A stretch of DNA of 55,224 bases from an uncultured bacterium (GTDB taxonomy: Bacteria > Bacillota_I > Bacilli_A > RFN20 > CAG-826): assembly GCA_949299165.1 (NCBI GenBank), contig CASFZJ010000008.1, positions 1-55,224 of the forward strand. Direction: 5' to 3'. How positions within the stretch are numbered: position 1 is the first letter of the stretch; each line of letters starts with the position of its first letter. Below, one piece after another: positions 1-8,807 of this stretch. Position numbers and translations under genes: made by a program. The notes below the pieces were generated by a model. The model saw only the letters and a program-made list of their open reading frames with translations, did not search any database and had not been told where the DNA came from.

Positions 1-93
1 ACGCAGTGGACACACCTCTTCCCATCCCGAACAGAGAAGTTAAGCACTGCAGTGGTGAAGGTAGCCTTTGGCAAGAATAACACGTCGCCGGGC
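1..93 (+). rRNA. rrf: 5S ribosomal RNA, 3' part
   Basis: The window opens inside a 5S rRNA gene. The conserved core CCCATCCCGAACAGAGAAGTTAAGC (written in two parts: CCCATCCCGAACAGAGAAG then TTAAGC) lies near positions 21-45 and the 3' end CGTCGCCGGGC is followed at once by a T-run, so the closing helix plus T-run can terminate the rRNA transcript. The 5' end lies outside the window. An rRNA operon directly before the asp23/yloU-like gene differs from B. subtilis. Confidence 0.93.
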
Positions 94-231
94 TTTTTTT
101 GTTGAAATAAGTAGGCTTTATTTATTAAATTCAAACTTAATTTCGCCCGTGAAAACTTTTCAATTTTCGTGAAAACTTAAAATTAGCGAGTTTTTGCAGG
201 CTTTTATGGATTTTTTCTAGCCATATTAATG

Positions 232-260
232 TTTATGTTAGTGCTTTATTATGATATAAT
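232..260 (+). promoter_or_regulatory. Extended -10 promoter of the asp23-like gene
   Basis: A perfect TATAAT at 255-260 is preceded by TGA (an extended -10); the -35 position holds only a weak TTTATG at 232-237, spacer 17. Transcription would begin near 267, so translation starts at ATG 286, not at the in-frame ATG at 229. Two copies of CGTGAAAACTT at 148-158 and 168-178, exactly 20 bp apart, lie upstream. Confidence 0.6.
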
Positions 261-285
261 AATTGCACATTTTAGGAATAAGTTT

Positions 286-636
286 ATGGAAAAGAGTGCT
301 GAAAAAAGTATTAAAATTTCACTAAGTGTGAAAGACGTTGCAAATTTAGTTGGTGAAACATGTTCTGAATGTTATGGAGTTGTTGGTTTAACAAACTCAA
401 AATCAATTAAAGAAAAATTGATTATTTTAAAGAAAGAAAATTTCGTTGAAGGCGTAAATGTTACTCGTGATAAAGATAAATTTAACGTTGATGTTCATTT
501 AGTTTGCGCTTATGGAATAAAAGTTACTGAAATAGTTAATGAAGTCAGTAAAAGAATTGGCTATGTTTTAACCAAAAAATATGGAGAACTATTTTCTAAA
601 ATAAATGTCTACGTTGAAGAATTACGTGATCTTTAA
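286..636 (+). CDS. Asp23/Gls24 (YloU-like) envelope stress protein
   Basis: A 116-residue Asp23/Gls24-family protein. The start at 286 follows AGGA at 274-277 and fits the promoter just upstream; an in-frame ATG at 229 lies upstream of that promoter and is rejected. The sequence shows the family pattern of an N-terminal segment (VKDVANLVGETCSECYGVVG) followed by a beta-rich region and VTEIVNEVSKRIGYVLTKKYG. In Bacillota these proteins are membrane-peripheral and linked to envelope stress. Its position before fakA matches yloU-yloV in B. subtilis, where function is not well defined. Confidence 0.85.
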   Translation: MEKSAEKSIKISLSVKDVANLVGETCSECYGVVGLTNSKSIKEKLIILKKENFVEGVNVTRDKDKFNVDVHLVCAYGIKVTEIVNEVSKRIGYVLTKKYGELFSKINVYVEELRDL

Positions 637-657
637 TCGTTTTTATGAGGATTTAAT

Positions 658-2355
658 ATGAAATTTATTGATGGTAAAATTTTCAAAATGATGGTTATAA
701 GTGCTTCAAATAACCTTTATAATCATTATCCTGAAGTTGATGCATTAAATGTTTTCCCTGTACCTGATGGTGATACAGGTATGAATATGAATCTCACAAT
801 GACTAGTGGTATGAAAGAAGTCGCAAATCGTAGCGATGATAATCTTTACGATATTGCCAAAACTTTCTCTCGTGGTTTGCTTATGGGTGCAAGAGGAAAT
901 TCTGGTGTTATCACAAGTCAAATTTTTAGAGGATTTTCTGATAGTTTAGTAAATAAAACAAAAATTGATGCTGTTGGACTTGCTGAAGCTTTCGATAACG
1001 GCCGTAAAGTCGCTTATAAAGCAGTTTTGAAACCAGTCGAAGGTACAATTTTAACAGTTATCAGAGAATCAAGCGCTAAACTTTTAGAAAGTGTTAACCC
1101 TAAAACTACTATTGAAGAAGCTTTTGAAATTTTACTTGCTGAAGCTAATGCTTCACTTGATCGTACTCCAAATCTTTTACCAGTTTTAAAAGAAGTTGGG
1201 GTTGTTGATAGTGGTGGCGCTGGCCTTATTAAGATTTTAGAAGGTATGCAAAGTGCTGTTACAGGGTACGTTATCAATCGTCACGAAGCTGAAGCGGTCA
1301 ATGCAAGTGGACAAGCTCAAGTTGCAGCAAGTGAAGAAAACGAAGAATTTGGTTATTGCACAGAATTTATTTTACGTTTAGGTCCAAGCGACAATAAAAA
1401 ACCATTCAATAAAAATAGATTTACTAGTGTTTTAAATGCACATGGTAACTCTCTTGTTGTTGTTCAAGATGAAGACTTGGTTAAAGTACACGTTCATACA
1501 TTAAAACCTGGTGATATCTTTAACTACGCTCAACAATTTGGTGAATTCGTTAAATTAAAATGTGAAAACATGACAGAACAACATAACGAAATTTTATTTA
1601 ACGAAAAAAGTGGAAATGGTCCACATATGGCAGCTAGTGAATTAAATAAAGCTCCTCTTGCAGCACCAAAAGAAAATGAACCTCAAAAAGAATATGCAAT
1701 TATTGCTACATCAAGCGGTAAAGGAATTGATGAATTATTTAATGAAGTTGGTGTTGATTATATTGTAAGTGGTGGCCAAACCATGAATCCATCAACCAAT
1801 GATTTTTTAAATGCAGTTGAAAAAGCAAATGCTAAAAATATCTATATTCTTCCAAATAATGGCAACATTATTATGGCTGCAAACCAAGTTAAAGATGTTG
1901 TAAAAGATAAATCAAATGTTGTTGTTATTCCTAGCAAAACAATCATGCAAGGCGTTGTTGCTGCTATGAATTTTAATCCAGATTTATCAATTAAAGATAA
2001 CGAAAAAGTAATGAACGAATCTCTTTCTACAGTTAAATCAGGCCAAGTTACTTTTGCAATTAAAGACACTGAAATTAATGGTATTAGAGTTAAAAAAGAT
2101 GAATTTATGGCTATTTTAAATAGCAAAGACATTCTTTCATCACACAAAAATAAATTTGACGCTTTAAAAGTTTTGCTTAAAAACATGGTCGATGAAGACA
2201 GTTCAGTTATTACTGTTTTACTTGGTCAAGATGTTGCAAGCGAAAAAGATAAAGAAAAAGTTGAAAAATATATTGAAAAAGAATTCAAAGATTGCGATGC
2301 AGATGTAAGAATTGGAGATCAACCGGTTTATTCATTTATCGTTGGAGTTGAATAA
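658..2355 (+). CDS. fakA: Fatty acid kinase subunit FakA (DAK2/YloV)
   Basis: A 565-residue FakA-type kinase. With a FakB fatty-acid-binding partner it phosphorylates exogenous fatty acids to acyl-phosphates at the membrane. The N-terminal DhaL domain carries the nucleotide/Mg motif PVPDGDTGMNMNLTM (residues ~32-46) and the GARGNSGVI loop; a middle domain containing GYCTEFILRL and a C-terminal domain follow, as usual for the family (~550 residues). No FakB is seen here. A terminator-like hairpin follows, then plsX, which uses the acyl-phosphate product; this adjacency fits a fatty-acid scavenging route. Confidence 0.93.
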   Translation: MKFIDGKIFKMMVISASNNLYNHYPEVDALNVFPVPDGDTGMNMNLTMTSGMKEVANRSDDNLYDIAKTFSRGLLMGARGNSGVITSQIFRGFSDSLVNKTKIDAVGLAEAFDNGRKVAYKAVLKPVEGTILTVIRESSAKLLESVNPKTTIEEAFEILLAEANASLDRTPNLLPVLKEVGVVDSGGAGLIKILEGMQSAVTGYVINRHEAEAVNASGQAQVAASEENEEFGYCTEFILRLGPSDNKKPFNKNRFTSVLNAHGNSLVVVQDEDLVKVHVHTLKPGDIFNYAQQFGEFVKLKCENMTEQHNEILFNEKSGNGPHMAASELNKAPLAAPKENEPQKEYAIIATSSGKGIDELFNEVGVDYIVSGGQTMNPSTNDFLNAVEKANAKNIYILPNNGNIIMAANQVKDVVKDKSNVVVIPSKTIMQGVVAAMNFNPDLSIKDNEKVMNESLSTVKSGQVTFAIKDTEINGIRVKKDEFMAILNSKDILSSHKNKFDALKVLLKNMVDEDSSVITVLLGQDVASEKDKEKVEKYIEKEFKDCDADVRIGDQPVYSFIVGVE

Positions 2356-2379
2356 AATCCCTGCAAAACGGGGATTTTT
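2354..2379 (+). terminator. Small intrinsic terminator between fakA and plsX
   Basis: AAAATCCC (2354-2361) can pair with GGGATTTT (2371-2378) across a short loop and is followed by a T-run. It begins within the fakA stop codon and ends 20 bases before the plsX start, so it may only attenuate read-through. Confidence 0.6.
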
Positions 2380-2398
2380 CCTTTAAAAAGGAGTGATT

Positions 2399-3379
2399 AT
2401 GAAATTTGTAATTGATATGATGGGTGGCGATAATGGAGTTAAAGCTACCATTTCTGGCACAAAAGAATTTATTAAAAGACATAAAGATGTTGAACTCTTT
2501 TTGGTTGGTGATTTAAATGCTTTAAGCGAATTTAAAAATGTGCCAAATATTACTCTTGTTGAATCAAAATCTGTATTAAAAATGGACGTCGATCCATTAA
2601 GCGCACTAAAAGACAAAGAATCTAGCTTAATGGTCGCGATTAAAACTTATCTTGATAATAAATGCGATGCCTTAATTAGTGCAGGAAGTACTGGCGCTTT
2701 ATTATCAGCCTCAATTTTTAAGATTAAACGTATTGAAGGAATCACTCGTCCTTGTTTAATTACATCTTTCCCGACTGTTAAAAAGAATAAGAAATTTGTC
2801 GTTTGTGATCTTGGCGCAAATAATTCAAATACTAAAGAAGAACTCGTTCAATTTGCGATTATGGGTTCAATTTATTATTCAATTGTCTATCATGAAGAAA
2901 ATCCAAACGTTTATCTTTTATCTAATGGAACTGAAGAAGAAAAAGGCTCTCCATTAAATAAAGAAGCTTATCCACTTTTAAAAGAATGTAAATCAATCAA
3001 CTTTAAAGGTAATATTGAAGGCAGAGATCCACTTTTTGGTGATATTGATGTTCTTGTGAGTGATGGCTACACTGGAAATATTTTCCTTAAGTCAGTTGAA
3101 GGCACAGCAAAAGCTATGTCTCGTATGATTAAAGAAGCTTTTAAAAAGAACATTTTAACGATGATAGGCTATCTTTTCTCAAAAAGTGGGGTAAATGAAA
3201 TCAAAGAAAGAATGGATTATAAAAATGTTGGTGGCGCTTTGCTTATGGGTGTAAATGGCGTTGTTATTAAGGCACATGGAAGCAGCGATACTAAATCATT
3301 TTTAAGCGCTTTAGAAAACGGATATAAACTTGTAAGCGTTAATATTGTAGAAAAATTCAAAGAGGAACTTTCAAAGTGA
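2399..3379 (+). CDS. plsX: Phosphate acyltransferase PlsX
   Basis: PlsX (326 residues) interconverts acyl-ACP and acyl-phosphate, feeding PlsY in phospholipid synthesis. It starts with the family signature IDMMGGDNG and contains SAGSTGALL and DVLVSDGYTGNIFLKS. ATG at 2399 is chosen over GTG 2393 because AAAAAGGAG ends at 2392, giving good spacing. Unlike B. subtilis there are no fapR, fabD, fabG or acpP genes around it; rnc begins inside its stop codon (GTGA overlap), implying translational coupling. Confidence 0.95.
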   Translation: MKFVIDMMGGDNGVKATISGTKEFIKRHKDVELFLVGDLNALSEFKNVPNITLVESKSVLKMDVDPLSALKDKESSLMVAIKTYLDNKCDALISAGSTGALLSASIFKIKRIEGITRPCLITSFPTVKKNKKFVVCDLGANNSNTKEELVQFAIMGSIYYSIVYHEENPNVYLLSNGTEEEKGSPLNKEAYPLLKECKSINFKGNIEGRDPLFGDIDVLVSDGYTGNIFLKSVEGTAKAMSRMIKEAFKKNILTMIGYLFSKSGVNEIKERMDYKNVGGALLMGVNGVVIKAHGSSDTKSFLSALENGYKLVSVNIVEKFKEELSK

Positions 3380-4062
3380 AAACAATTGATGAGTTTTTAG
3401 AAAAATTTCATATTGAAACAACTAGAAAAGATCTATACGAGATGGCTTTCACCCACTCTTCTTTTAATAGTGATGCTAAAACTCATCATCATGACTATGA
3501 ACGTTTAGAATTTATGGGTGATAGCGTACTTGGTTTTGTTATTGCTTCAATGCTTTTTAACGAACATGCAGATATGCTTGAAGGAGCTCTTACAAAAGCG
3601 AAAAGTTTCCTTGTTCAAAGTGAATACCTTGCAAAACTGGCACGAAAAATTGGATATCCAGAATTTATTAGAGCAGGAAAAAGTCTTTCTACCCAAGAAG
3701 TTATGAATAATCAATCGATTTTAGAAGATGTTTTTGAAGCAGTTATTGGTGCCGTTTATCTTGATAAAGGAATAGAATTTGCTCGTAAATTTATTGAAAA
3801 TATTTATCAAGATGATGTTAAAAATTTTACTTTAGAAGAAGTTAAAGATTATAAATCGATTCTTCAAGAAGCAATGCAAGCTGAATATCGTGAATCAGTT
3901 AATTACAAAATTGTTTTTGAAAAAGGACCACCTCATAATCGAACATTTTTTGCAGAAGTTCGTTTTAATGGAATAGTGCTTGGTCGAGGTGAAGGAAGAA
4001 GCAAAAAAATCGCCGAACAAGAAGCCGCAAAAGATGCTTTAAATAAAAAAGCAGTTTTATAA
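3376..4062 (+). CDS. rnc: Ribonuclease III
   Basis: RNase III (228 residues) cleaves double-stranded RNA in rRNA precursors and mRNAs. The catalytic signature ERLEFMGDSVLG is at residues ~42-53, the second acidic motif EDVFEAVIGA near 117, and a double-stranded-RNA-binding domain covers ~157-225. The GTG start overlaps the plsX TGA. acpP, which precedes rnc in B. subtilis, and smc, which follows it, are both absent. If the peptide cassettes at 10.9-11.9 kb form sense-antisense duplexes, this enzyme would be the obvious processing factor (inference). Confidence 0.96.
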   Translation: MKTIDEFLEKFHIETTRKDLYEMAFTHSSFNSDAKTHHHDYERLEFMGDSVLGFVIASMLFNEHADMLEGALTKAKSFLVQSEYLAKLARKIGYPEFIRAGKSLSTQEVMNNQSILEDVFEAVIGAVYLDKGIEFARKFIENIYQDDVKNFTLEEVKDYKSILQEAMQAEYRESVNYKIVFEKGPPHNRTFFAEVRFNGIVLGRGEGRSKKIAEQEAAKDALNKKAVL

Positions 4063-4073
4063 AAAGGATATTT

Positions 4074-5102
4074 ATGGGTTTATTTAAATTTTTAAAAGAG
4101 AAATTTTCTAAAAAAACAAGTGAAACTCAAGAGATAAAAGTCGAAACAAAAGAAGAGAAAAAAGAAAAAGAATCACTCGAAAAATACGATAAAGGTCTTG
4201 AGAAATCACGTAAAAACTTTTCGAATAAGCTTGAAGAATTGGCAAAAAGATATAAAAACGCCAATCAAGATTATTTTGAGGAACTTGAAGAAATTTTAAT
4301 TGAAGCTGATTGTGGCGTTTCTTTTACTATTAACACAATTGAAAACTTACTTGAATATACTAAAGAAAAAAATATTGATAACCCTAAAGAAATTAACGAA
4401 CTTTTAGTTGATAGAATGTTTTTAAATTACCTTAAAGAAGGAGAAGATATTAAAAACGAACTTACTTTCGATCATAAACCTGTTGTTTTGCTGATGACAG
4501 GTGTAAATGGCGTTGGAAAAACTACAACTATTGCTAAACTTGCAAAAAGATACATAAACCAAGGCAAAAAAGTAATGCTTGTAGCAGCAGATACCTTTAG
4601 AGCTGGCGCTAAAGAACAACTTACAATTTGGGCAAATCGTTTATCTATTCCTATTGTTGCTGGAAATGATAATGAAGATCCTGCAAGTGTCGCTTATAAA
4701 GGCACAAAAAAAGGAATTGATGAAGGTTTTGATTTAGTAATCATAGATACAGCTGGTAGACTTCAAAATAAAAAGAATTTAATGGAAGAATTACGTAAAA
4801 TTTATAATGTAGTTACAAAATTAAGTAGAATAAATCCAGAATGTTTCTTAGTTATCGATGCAACAACTGGTCAAAATGGTGTTTTACAAGCTAAAGCATT
4901 TAAAGAATTAATTAATATTACAGGTATTGTAATTACCAAAATGGATGGCACATCAAAAGGTGGTATCATCCTTGCTATTAGAGAAGAGCTTGGAATTCCA
5001 GTTAGATTTATTGGACTTGGCGAAAAAGATTCTGATTTAGAAGAATTCGATTTAGATAAATATTTATATGGACTCTGTTCTAGTTTGATAAAAGATGAAT
5101 GA
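4074..5102 (+). CDS. ftsY: Signal recognition particle receptor FtsY
   Basis: FtsY (342 residues) is the membrane-docking GTPase for SRP. A charged lysine/glutamate-rich A region (residues ~10-50) precedes the NG domain: P-loop GVNGVGKTTT near 143-152, DTFRAGAKEQL, DTAGRL and TKMDGTSKGG. Length is typical for Bacillota. Its last bases overlap ylxM by 8 nt, making an ftsY-ylxM-ffh run that encodes the whole protein part of SRP targeting. Confidence 0.96.
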   Translation: MGLFKFLKEKFSKKTSETQEIKVETKEEKKEKESLEKYDKGLEKSRKNFSNKLEELAKRYKNANQDYFEELEEILIEADCGVSFTINTIENLLEYTKEKNIDNPKEINELLVDRMFLNYLKEGEDIKNELTFDHKPVVLLMTGVNGVGKTTTIAKLAKRYINQGKKVMLVAADTFRAGAKEQLTIWANRLSIPIVAGNDNEDPASVAYKGTKKGIDEGFDLVIIDTAGRLQNKKNLMEELRKIYNVVTKLSRINPECFLVIDATTGQNGVLQAKAFKELINITGIVITKMDGTSKGGIILAIREELGIPVRFIGLGEKDSDLEEFDLDKYLYGLCSSLIKDE

Positions 5103-5412
5103 TTTAGAAAAAGTAAACGAAATAAACATTTTGTTTGATTTGTATAAAAATTTATTAACTGATAAGCAAAAGATAATTATGGAAAAATATTATTCTTTTA
5201 ATTTATCTTTGAAGGAAATTAGTGATGATTTAAGTATTTCTCGAAGCGCAGTTTTAGATACAATCGAGCATTCTACTAAAAAACTATATGAATTTGATAA
5301 AAAATTGTTGCTCCGTGAAAAGAAATCAAAAATCGTGAAAACTTTTAAACAGTTAGAAATTCCAGATGATATTAAAGAAAAAATTATTAATGAGGTGATT
5401 TATGGCGTTTGA
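5095..5412 (+). CDS. ylxM: YlxM-family SRP accessory protein
   Basis: YlxM (105 residues) is a small helix-turn-helix protein found next to ffh in Bacillota; in streptococci it modulates SRP GTPase activity. The sigma-70 region 4-like helix-turn-helix reads LSLKEISDDLSISRSAVLDTIEHS. It overlaps ftsY by 8 nt and ffh by 11 nt, so the three genes are probably translationally coupled. Confidence 0.9.
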   Translation: MNDLEKVNEINILFDLYKNLLTDKQKIIMEKYYSFNLSLKEISDDLSISRSAVLDTIEHSTKKLYEFDKKLLLREKKSKIVKTFKQLEIPDDIKEKIINEVIYGV

Positions 5413-6754
5413 AGCTTTAACAGAAAAATTTTCAAAAGTTATTAAAAAGATTAAAGGCGAGTCGCATTTAACTGAAAAAAATATGGATGAAATGCTTAAA
5501 GAAGTGCGTATTGCTCTTCTTGAAGCTGATGTTAACTATAAAGTTGTAAAAGACTTTGTTAATAATGTAAAAGAAAAAGCGCTTGGTGAAAAAGTTTTTG
5601 ATAAATTAAACCCAAGTGAAATGGTTGTTAAAATTGTTCGCGATGAACTTGTTAATCTTTTAGGCAGTGATAGTTGTGAACTTGTTTATAACAAAAATAA
5701 ACCAACAATTATTTTACTTGTCGGTCTACAAGGTAGTGGTAAAACAACAACCGCAGGCAAACTTGCTTTATTAATGAAATCAAAACTTAATAAAAAAGTT
5801 TTACTTGCTGCTTGTGACGTTTATCGTCCAGCTGCTGTCGATCAACTTGATCAAATCGCAAAGCAAATTAATGTTCCATTAATCAACATGGGCACTAATA
5901 TGGATCCGGTAGATATTGCATTAAAAGCAAAAGAAGAAGCCTATAATGATCACTTTGATGTTTTAATTATCGATACTGCAGGTCGTTTGCAAATTGATGA
6001 AACTTTAATGACTGAGCTTAAAAATATTAAAGGTAAAGTAATTCCTGATGAAATTCTTCTTTTAACAGATGCCATGGCTGGTCAAGATTCAGTTAATGTT
6101 GCTAAAAAATTTAATGAAGATTTGAAACTTACTGGTGCAATCATGTCCAAGATGGATGGTGATTCAAGAGGTGGTGCTGCTTTATCAATCGCACACGTTA
6201 CTGGCGTTCCAATTAAATTTATTGGTACTGGCGAAAAGTTATCTGATCTTGATATTTTCCATCCAGACAGAATGGCTGAAAGAATTCTTGGAATGGGTGA
6301 TGTTTTAACCCTTATTGATAAAGTTAGTGAAAATATTGATGAAAAAGAAGCCAAAAAGAGTGTTAAAAAAATGGTTGAAGGCAATTTTACACTCGATGAT
6401 ATGCTTAAACAAATGAAGCAAGTTCAAAAATTAGGTTCTCTTGGCGGACTTTTAAAACTTATTCCTGGTATGCCTAAAATTAACGATGCTCAACTTGGCG
6501 CAGCAGAAAAAGAAATGAAAAATTTCGAGGTAATCATTAACTCAATGACACCTGAAGAAAGAGCCCATCCAGAAATTTTAAAGAATTCTAGAAAAGTTAG
6601 AATTGCAAATGGTAGTGGAAAAACTAATGCCGATGTTAATAAAGTACTTAAAAAGTATGATCAAATGAAACTCATGATGAAACAAATGAAGGGCAAAAAC
6701 GGAAAATTCAATATGCCTAACATGAGTGGGTTTGGTGGTAAATTTCCATACTAA
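5402..6754 (+). CDS. ffh: Signal recognition particle protein Ffh
   Basis: Ffh (450 residues) is the SRP GTPase that binds signal sequences and SRP RNA. It has an N domain, a G domain with GLQGSGKTTT near residues 108-117, DVYRPAAVDQL, DTAGRLQID and SKMDGDSRGG, and a methionine-rich M domain from ~295 to the end (MKQVQKLGSLGGLLKLIPGM). GAGGTG before ATG 5402 lies inside ylxM. In B. subtilis rpsP follows in the same direction; here the rpsP-trmD block follows in inverted orientation. Confidence 0.97.
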   Translation: MAFEALTEKFSKVIKKIKGESHLTEKNMDEMLKEVRIALLEADVNYKVVKDFVNNVKEKALGEKVFDKLNPSEMVVKIVRDELVNLLGSDSCELVYNKNKPTIILLVGLQGSGKTTTAGKLALLMKSKLNKKVLLAACDVYRPAAVDQLDQIAKQINVPLINMGTNMDPVDIALKAKEEAYNDHFDVLIIDTAGRLQIDETLMTELKNIKGKVIPDEILLLTDAMAGQDSVNVAKKFNEDLKLTGAIMSKMDGDSRGGAALSIAHVTGVPIKFIGTGEKLSDLDIFHPDRMAERILGMGDVLTLIDKVSENIDEKEAKKSVKKMVEGNFTLDDMLKQMKQVQKLGSLGGLLKLIPGMPKINDAQLGAAEKEMKNFEVIINSMTPEERAHPEILKNSRKVRIANGSGKTNADVNKVLKKYDQMKLMMKQMKGKNGKFNMPNMSGFGGKFPY

Positions 6755-6760
6755 ATTAAA

Positions 6761-6797
6761 AAATAGTTGAGTTTTGCAAGGTTTTTGGTTAAATTAG
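6761..6797 (+). repeat. Copy of a ~30-bp interspersed repeat
   Basis: The core AGTTGAGTTTTGCAAGGTTT lies just downstream of ffh, at the left edge of the inverted rpsP-trmD block. It matches 28 of 30 positions with the copy inside dxr (22245-22274); related copies are at 49121-49157 and 31661-31699. In intergenic copies the motif reads in the same direction as the gene that has just ended. Confidence 0.7.
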
Positions 6798-6837
6798 TAG
6801 GTTTTAAGTACATAAAAATATACTAGAAAAGTACTGA

Positions 6838-7608
6838 TTATTTACTTTTAAAACCTTTTTTTATTGCTTCAATTTCCCAGGAGCCAATTTCGTTATTATC
6901 GATTTCTTGCAAAAGTTTTTTGTCTTGCTTAGATAATTCTAATTGATCAAAAAGATCCTTTCTTAATTCTCTAGTTAATTTTAATGCTTCTTTTCTTCTC
7001 CGCTTTTTAACAGCTTCATGATTTCCAGAGTAAAGAATATCCGGCACTTTTTTCCCATCATATTCATATGGTTCTGTATATTGTGGATATTCAAGTAAAT
7101 TATTATCAAAACTTTCTTCTGAAATACTTTCTTTGGTGATGACTCCATCAATTAAACGCGAAACAGAATCAACAATACACATCGCAGCAGGTTCACCACC
7201 TGTTAAAATGTAGTCCCCAATTGAAATAATTTCATCAAAATAAGAATAAACTCTTTCATCAAATCCTTCATAATGCCCACATAAAATAAGAATATCATCG
7301 TATTTTTTGGATAGTTCTATCGCAAGAGATTGCTTAAAAGTTTTTCCTCTAGGAGAAAGCAATATTTTATGAGTAGTAGGAGTTGAATTCTCATTTAATG
7401 CATCAATAATTGGCTGACATTTCATGATTAGTCCTGCGCCTCCACCAATTGGAGGTGTATCAACTCTATGATATTTATCTTTTGTATAATCTCTAATATT
7501 TACTAATTTTATTTCAATTAGTTTTTCTCCAATTGCTCTTTTTAAAATTGAAGAAGCAAAAAAAGAAGAAAACATTTCAGGAAATAAAGTTAAAATTGTA
7601 AATTTCAT
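6838..7608 (-). CDS. trmD: tRNA (guanine37-N1)-methyltransferase TrmD
   Basis: TrmD (256 residues) methylates G37 of tRNAs to prevent frameshifting. Family motifs include MKFTILTLFPEMF at the start, the SAM-binding trefoil-knot segment ILCGHYEGFDERV, and ISIGDYILTGGEPAA. It begins at the stop codon of rimM (TAATG, 1-nt overlap). It is the last gene of the rpsP-khpA-rimM-trmD operon and converges on ffh. Confidence 0.97.
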   Translation of the reverse strand: MKFTILTLFPEMFSSFFASSILKRAIGEKLIEIKLVNIRDYTKDKYHRVDTPPIGGGAGLIMKCQPIIDALNENSTPTTHKILLSPRGKTFKQSLAIELSKKYDDILILCGHYEGFDERVYSYFDEIISIGDYILTGGEPAAMCIVDSVSRLIDGVITKESISEESFDNNLLEYPQYTEPYEYDGKKVPDILYSGNHEAVKKRRRKEALKLTRELRKDLFDQLELSKQDKKLLQEIDNNEIGSWEIEAIKKGFKSK

Positions 7609-8123
7609 TAATCAGTCAAACCTTCTATTAAATGAATTTTAATATAGCCTTTTTCAAGGTTAATTTCTTTAACAAAAAAATCATTAAATGGAACAAAAAA
7701 GTGACCTTTTGCAGGGTTTTTTGAAATTTTAAGGGTAATTTGTGCTGGAAATTCCTCAACTGAATCAACAGTTCCTAACTCTTTTTCTTCTTCGCTAATT
7801 ATTTTTAATCCGATTAAATCATCGTAATAGTATTCATCTTTTGAGAGAAGCTTTGTGTCTTTTAATGCGAAAAGTTCTTTCCCAATCAAAAAAGAAATTT
7901 GATTGATATCGTTATATTCTTTAAAGGATAAACTATCAATATTTCCTCCTTTAAAAGAATGAGTAGCAATAGTTAAAGGAATGTATTGATCATTATTTTT
8001 ATAATAAAGTTTGTTCCCTTTTTTATATCTAATATTAGAAAAAGTGGAATAAGTGTAAACTTTCATTTCACCTTTTAAGCCAATTGTTTTTAAAACTTTA
8101 CAAACTAATAAATATTTATCCAT
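7608..8123 (-). CDS. rimM: Ribosome maturation factor RimM
   Basis: RimM (171 residues) assists 30S head assembly together with S19. The N-terminal beta-barrel begins with LVCKVLKTIGLKGEMKVYTYS and the C-terminal PRC-type barrel contains EYYYDDLIGLKII. It is coupled to trmD by a 1-nt overlap and separated from khpA by 26 nt. Confidence 0.93.
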   Translation of the reverse strand: MDKYLLVCKVLKTIGLKGEMKVYTYSTFSNIRYKKGNKLYYKNNDQYIPLTIATHSFKGGNIDSLSFKEYNDINQISFLIGKELFALKDTKLLSKDEYYYDDLIGLKIISEEEKELGTVDSVEEFPAQITLKISKNPAKGHFFVPFNDFFVKEINLEKGYIKIHLIEGLTD

Positions 8124-8149
8124 AAATTAGACATAAAAAAGGGAGGAGA

Positions 8150-8425
8150 TTATTCTCCTTCCTTATTTTCCTCACCTTCTAAAGATTCAAACTTAATAAA
8201 AGTTTTTTTGTTTTCAAGTTTACCAGCGATTGAAACGACTTCTCTAATAGCGTTTGCGATGCAACCTTTTTTACCAATTAAACGAGCGATGTCGTTACTT
8301 GGTGCACAAATTAAGAAGGTTAAATCATCTTTTTTGGTTTCACTTGGAAGTTCTCTAATAAGAATTGCTTCTGGATCAGAGACAAATGAATCGACAATAG
8401 TATGAATTAATTTTTTATAATCCAT
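8150..8425 (-). CDS. khpA: KH-domain RNA-binding protein KhpA (YlqC)
   Basis: A 91-residue single KH-domain protein; the GxxG loop is in ARLIGKKGCIANAIREVV. KhpA, usually with KhpB, binds small and messenger RNAs and influences cell elongation in Gram-positive bacteria. Position between rpsP and rimM matches B. subtilis ylqC (ylqD is absent). The start lies two bases after the rpsP stop. Confidence 0.92.
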   Translation of the reverse strand: MDYKKLIHTIVDSFVSDPEAILIRELPSETKKDDLTFLICAPSNDIARLIGKKGCIANAIREVVSIAGKLENKKTFIKFESLEGEENKEGE

Positions 8426-8427
8426 TT

Positions 8428-8754
8428 TTATTTAGCCTCTTTTACTGGTGATTTTGTTGAGACGACTTTACTTTTTTTAACTGTTGTTTTTGCTTTTTCA
8501 GCTTTAGCTTTTTCAATTAATCCTTTTGAAGCAAGAATTGCTTTAACTGTGTCGGAATATTGAGCGCCGCTGACGAGCCATTTGATTGTGAGTTCTTCGT
8601 TTAAATTTGCACTTGCAAGACCTTTAAGTGGGTCATATGTGCCTAAATTTTCAAGATATCTACCATCTCTTGTGTATCTGCTATCAGCAACAACAACTCT
8701 ATAAAAAGGTAAGTGTTGTCTACCTTCTCTTGCTAATCTAATCTTAACTGCCAT
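8428..8754 (-). CDS. rpsP: 30S ribosomal protein S16
   Basis: S16 (108 residues) begins MAVKIRLAREGRQHLPFYRV, an unmistakable family start. The ATG at 8752-8754 is preceded on the minus strand by AAAGGAGAAAAAGAAT, an excellent ribosome-binding site; in-frame extension to 8841 would run through the promoter and is rejected. The lysine-rich C-terminal tail is longer than the minimal S16. First gene of the inverted rpsP-khpA-rimM-trmD operon. Confidence 0.96.
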   Translation of the reverse strand: MAVKIRLAREGRQHLPFYRVVVADSRYTRDGRYLENLGTYDPLKGLASANLNEELTIKWLVSGAQYSDTVKAILASKGLIEKAKAEKAKTTVKKSKVVSTKSPVKEAK

Positions 8755-8778
8755 ATTCTTTTTCTCCTTTGCTCGAAT

Positions 8779-8807
8779 ATAATATGTTAAGTAAAATTGC
8801 TTGTCAA
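8779..8807 (-). promoter_or_regulatory. Promoter of the rpsP operon
   Basis: On the minus strand TTGACA (8802-8807) and TATTAT (8779-8784) are separated by exactly 17 bases, close to the sigma-A consensus, and the S16 ribosome-binding site follows. The -35 is one arm of the palindrome at 8802-8823. Confidence 0.85.
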
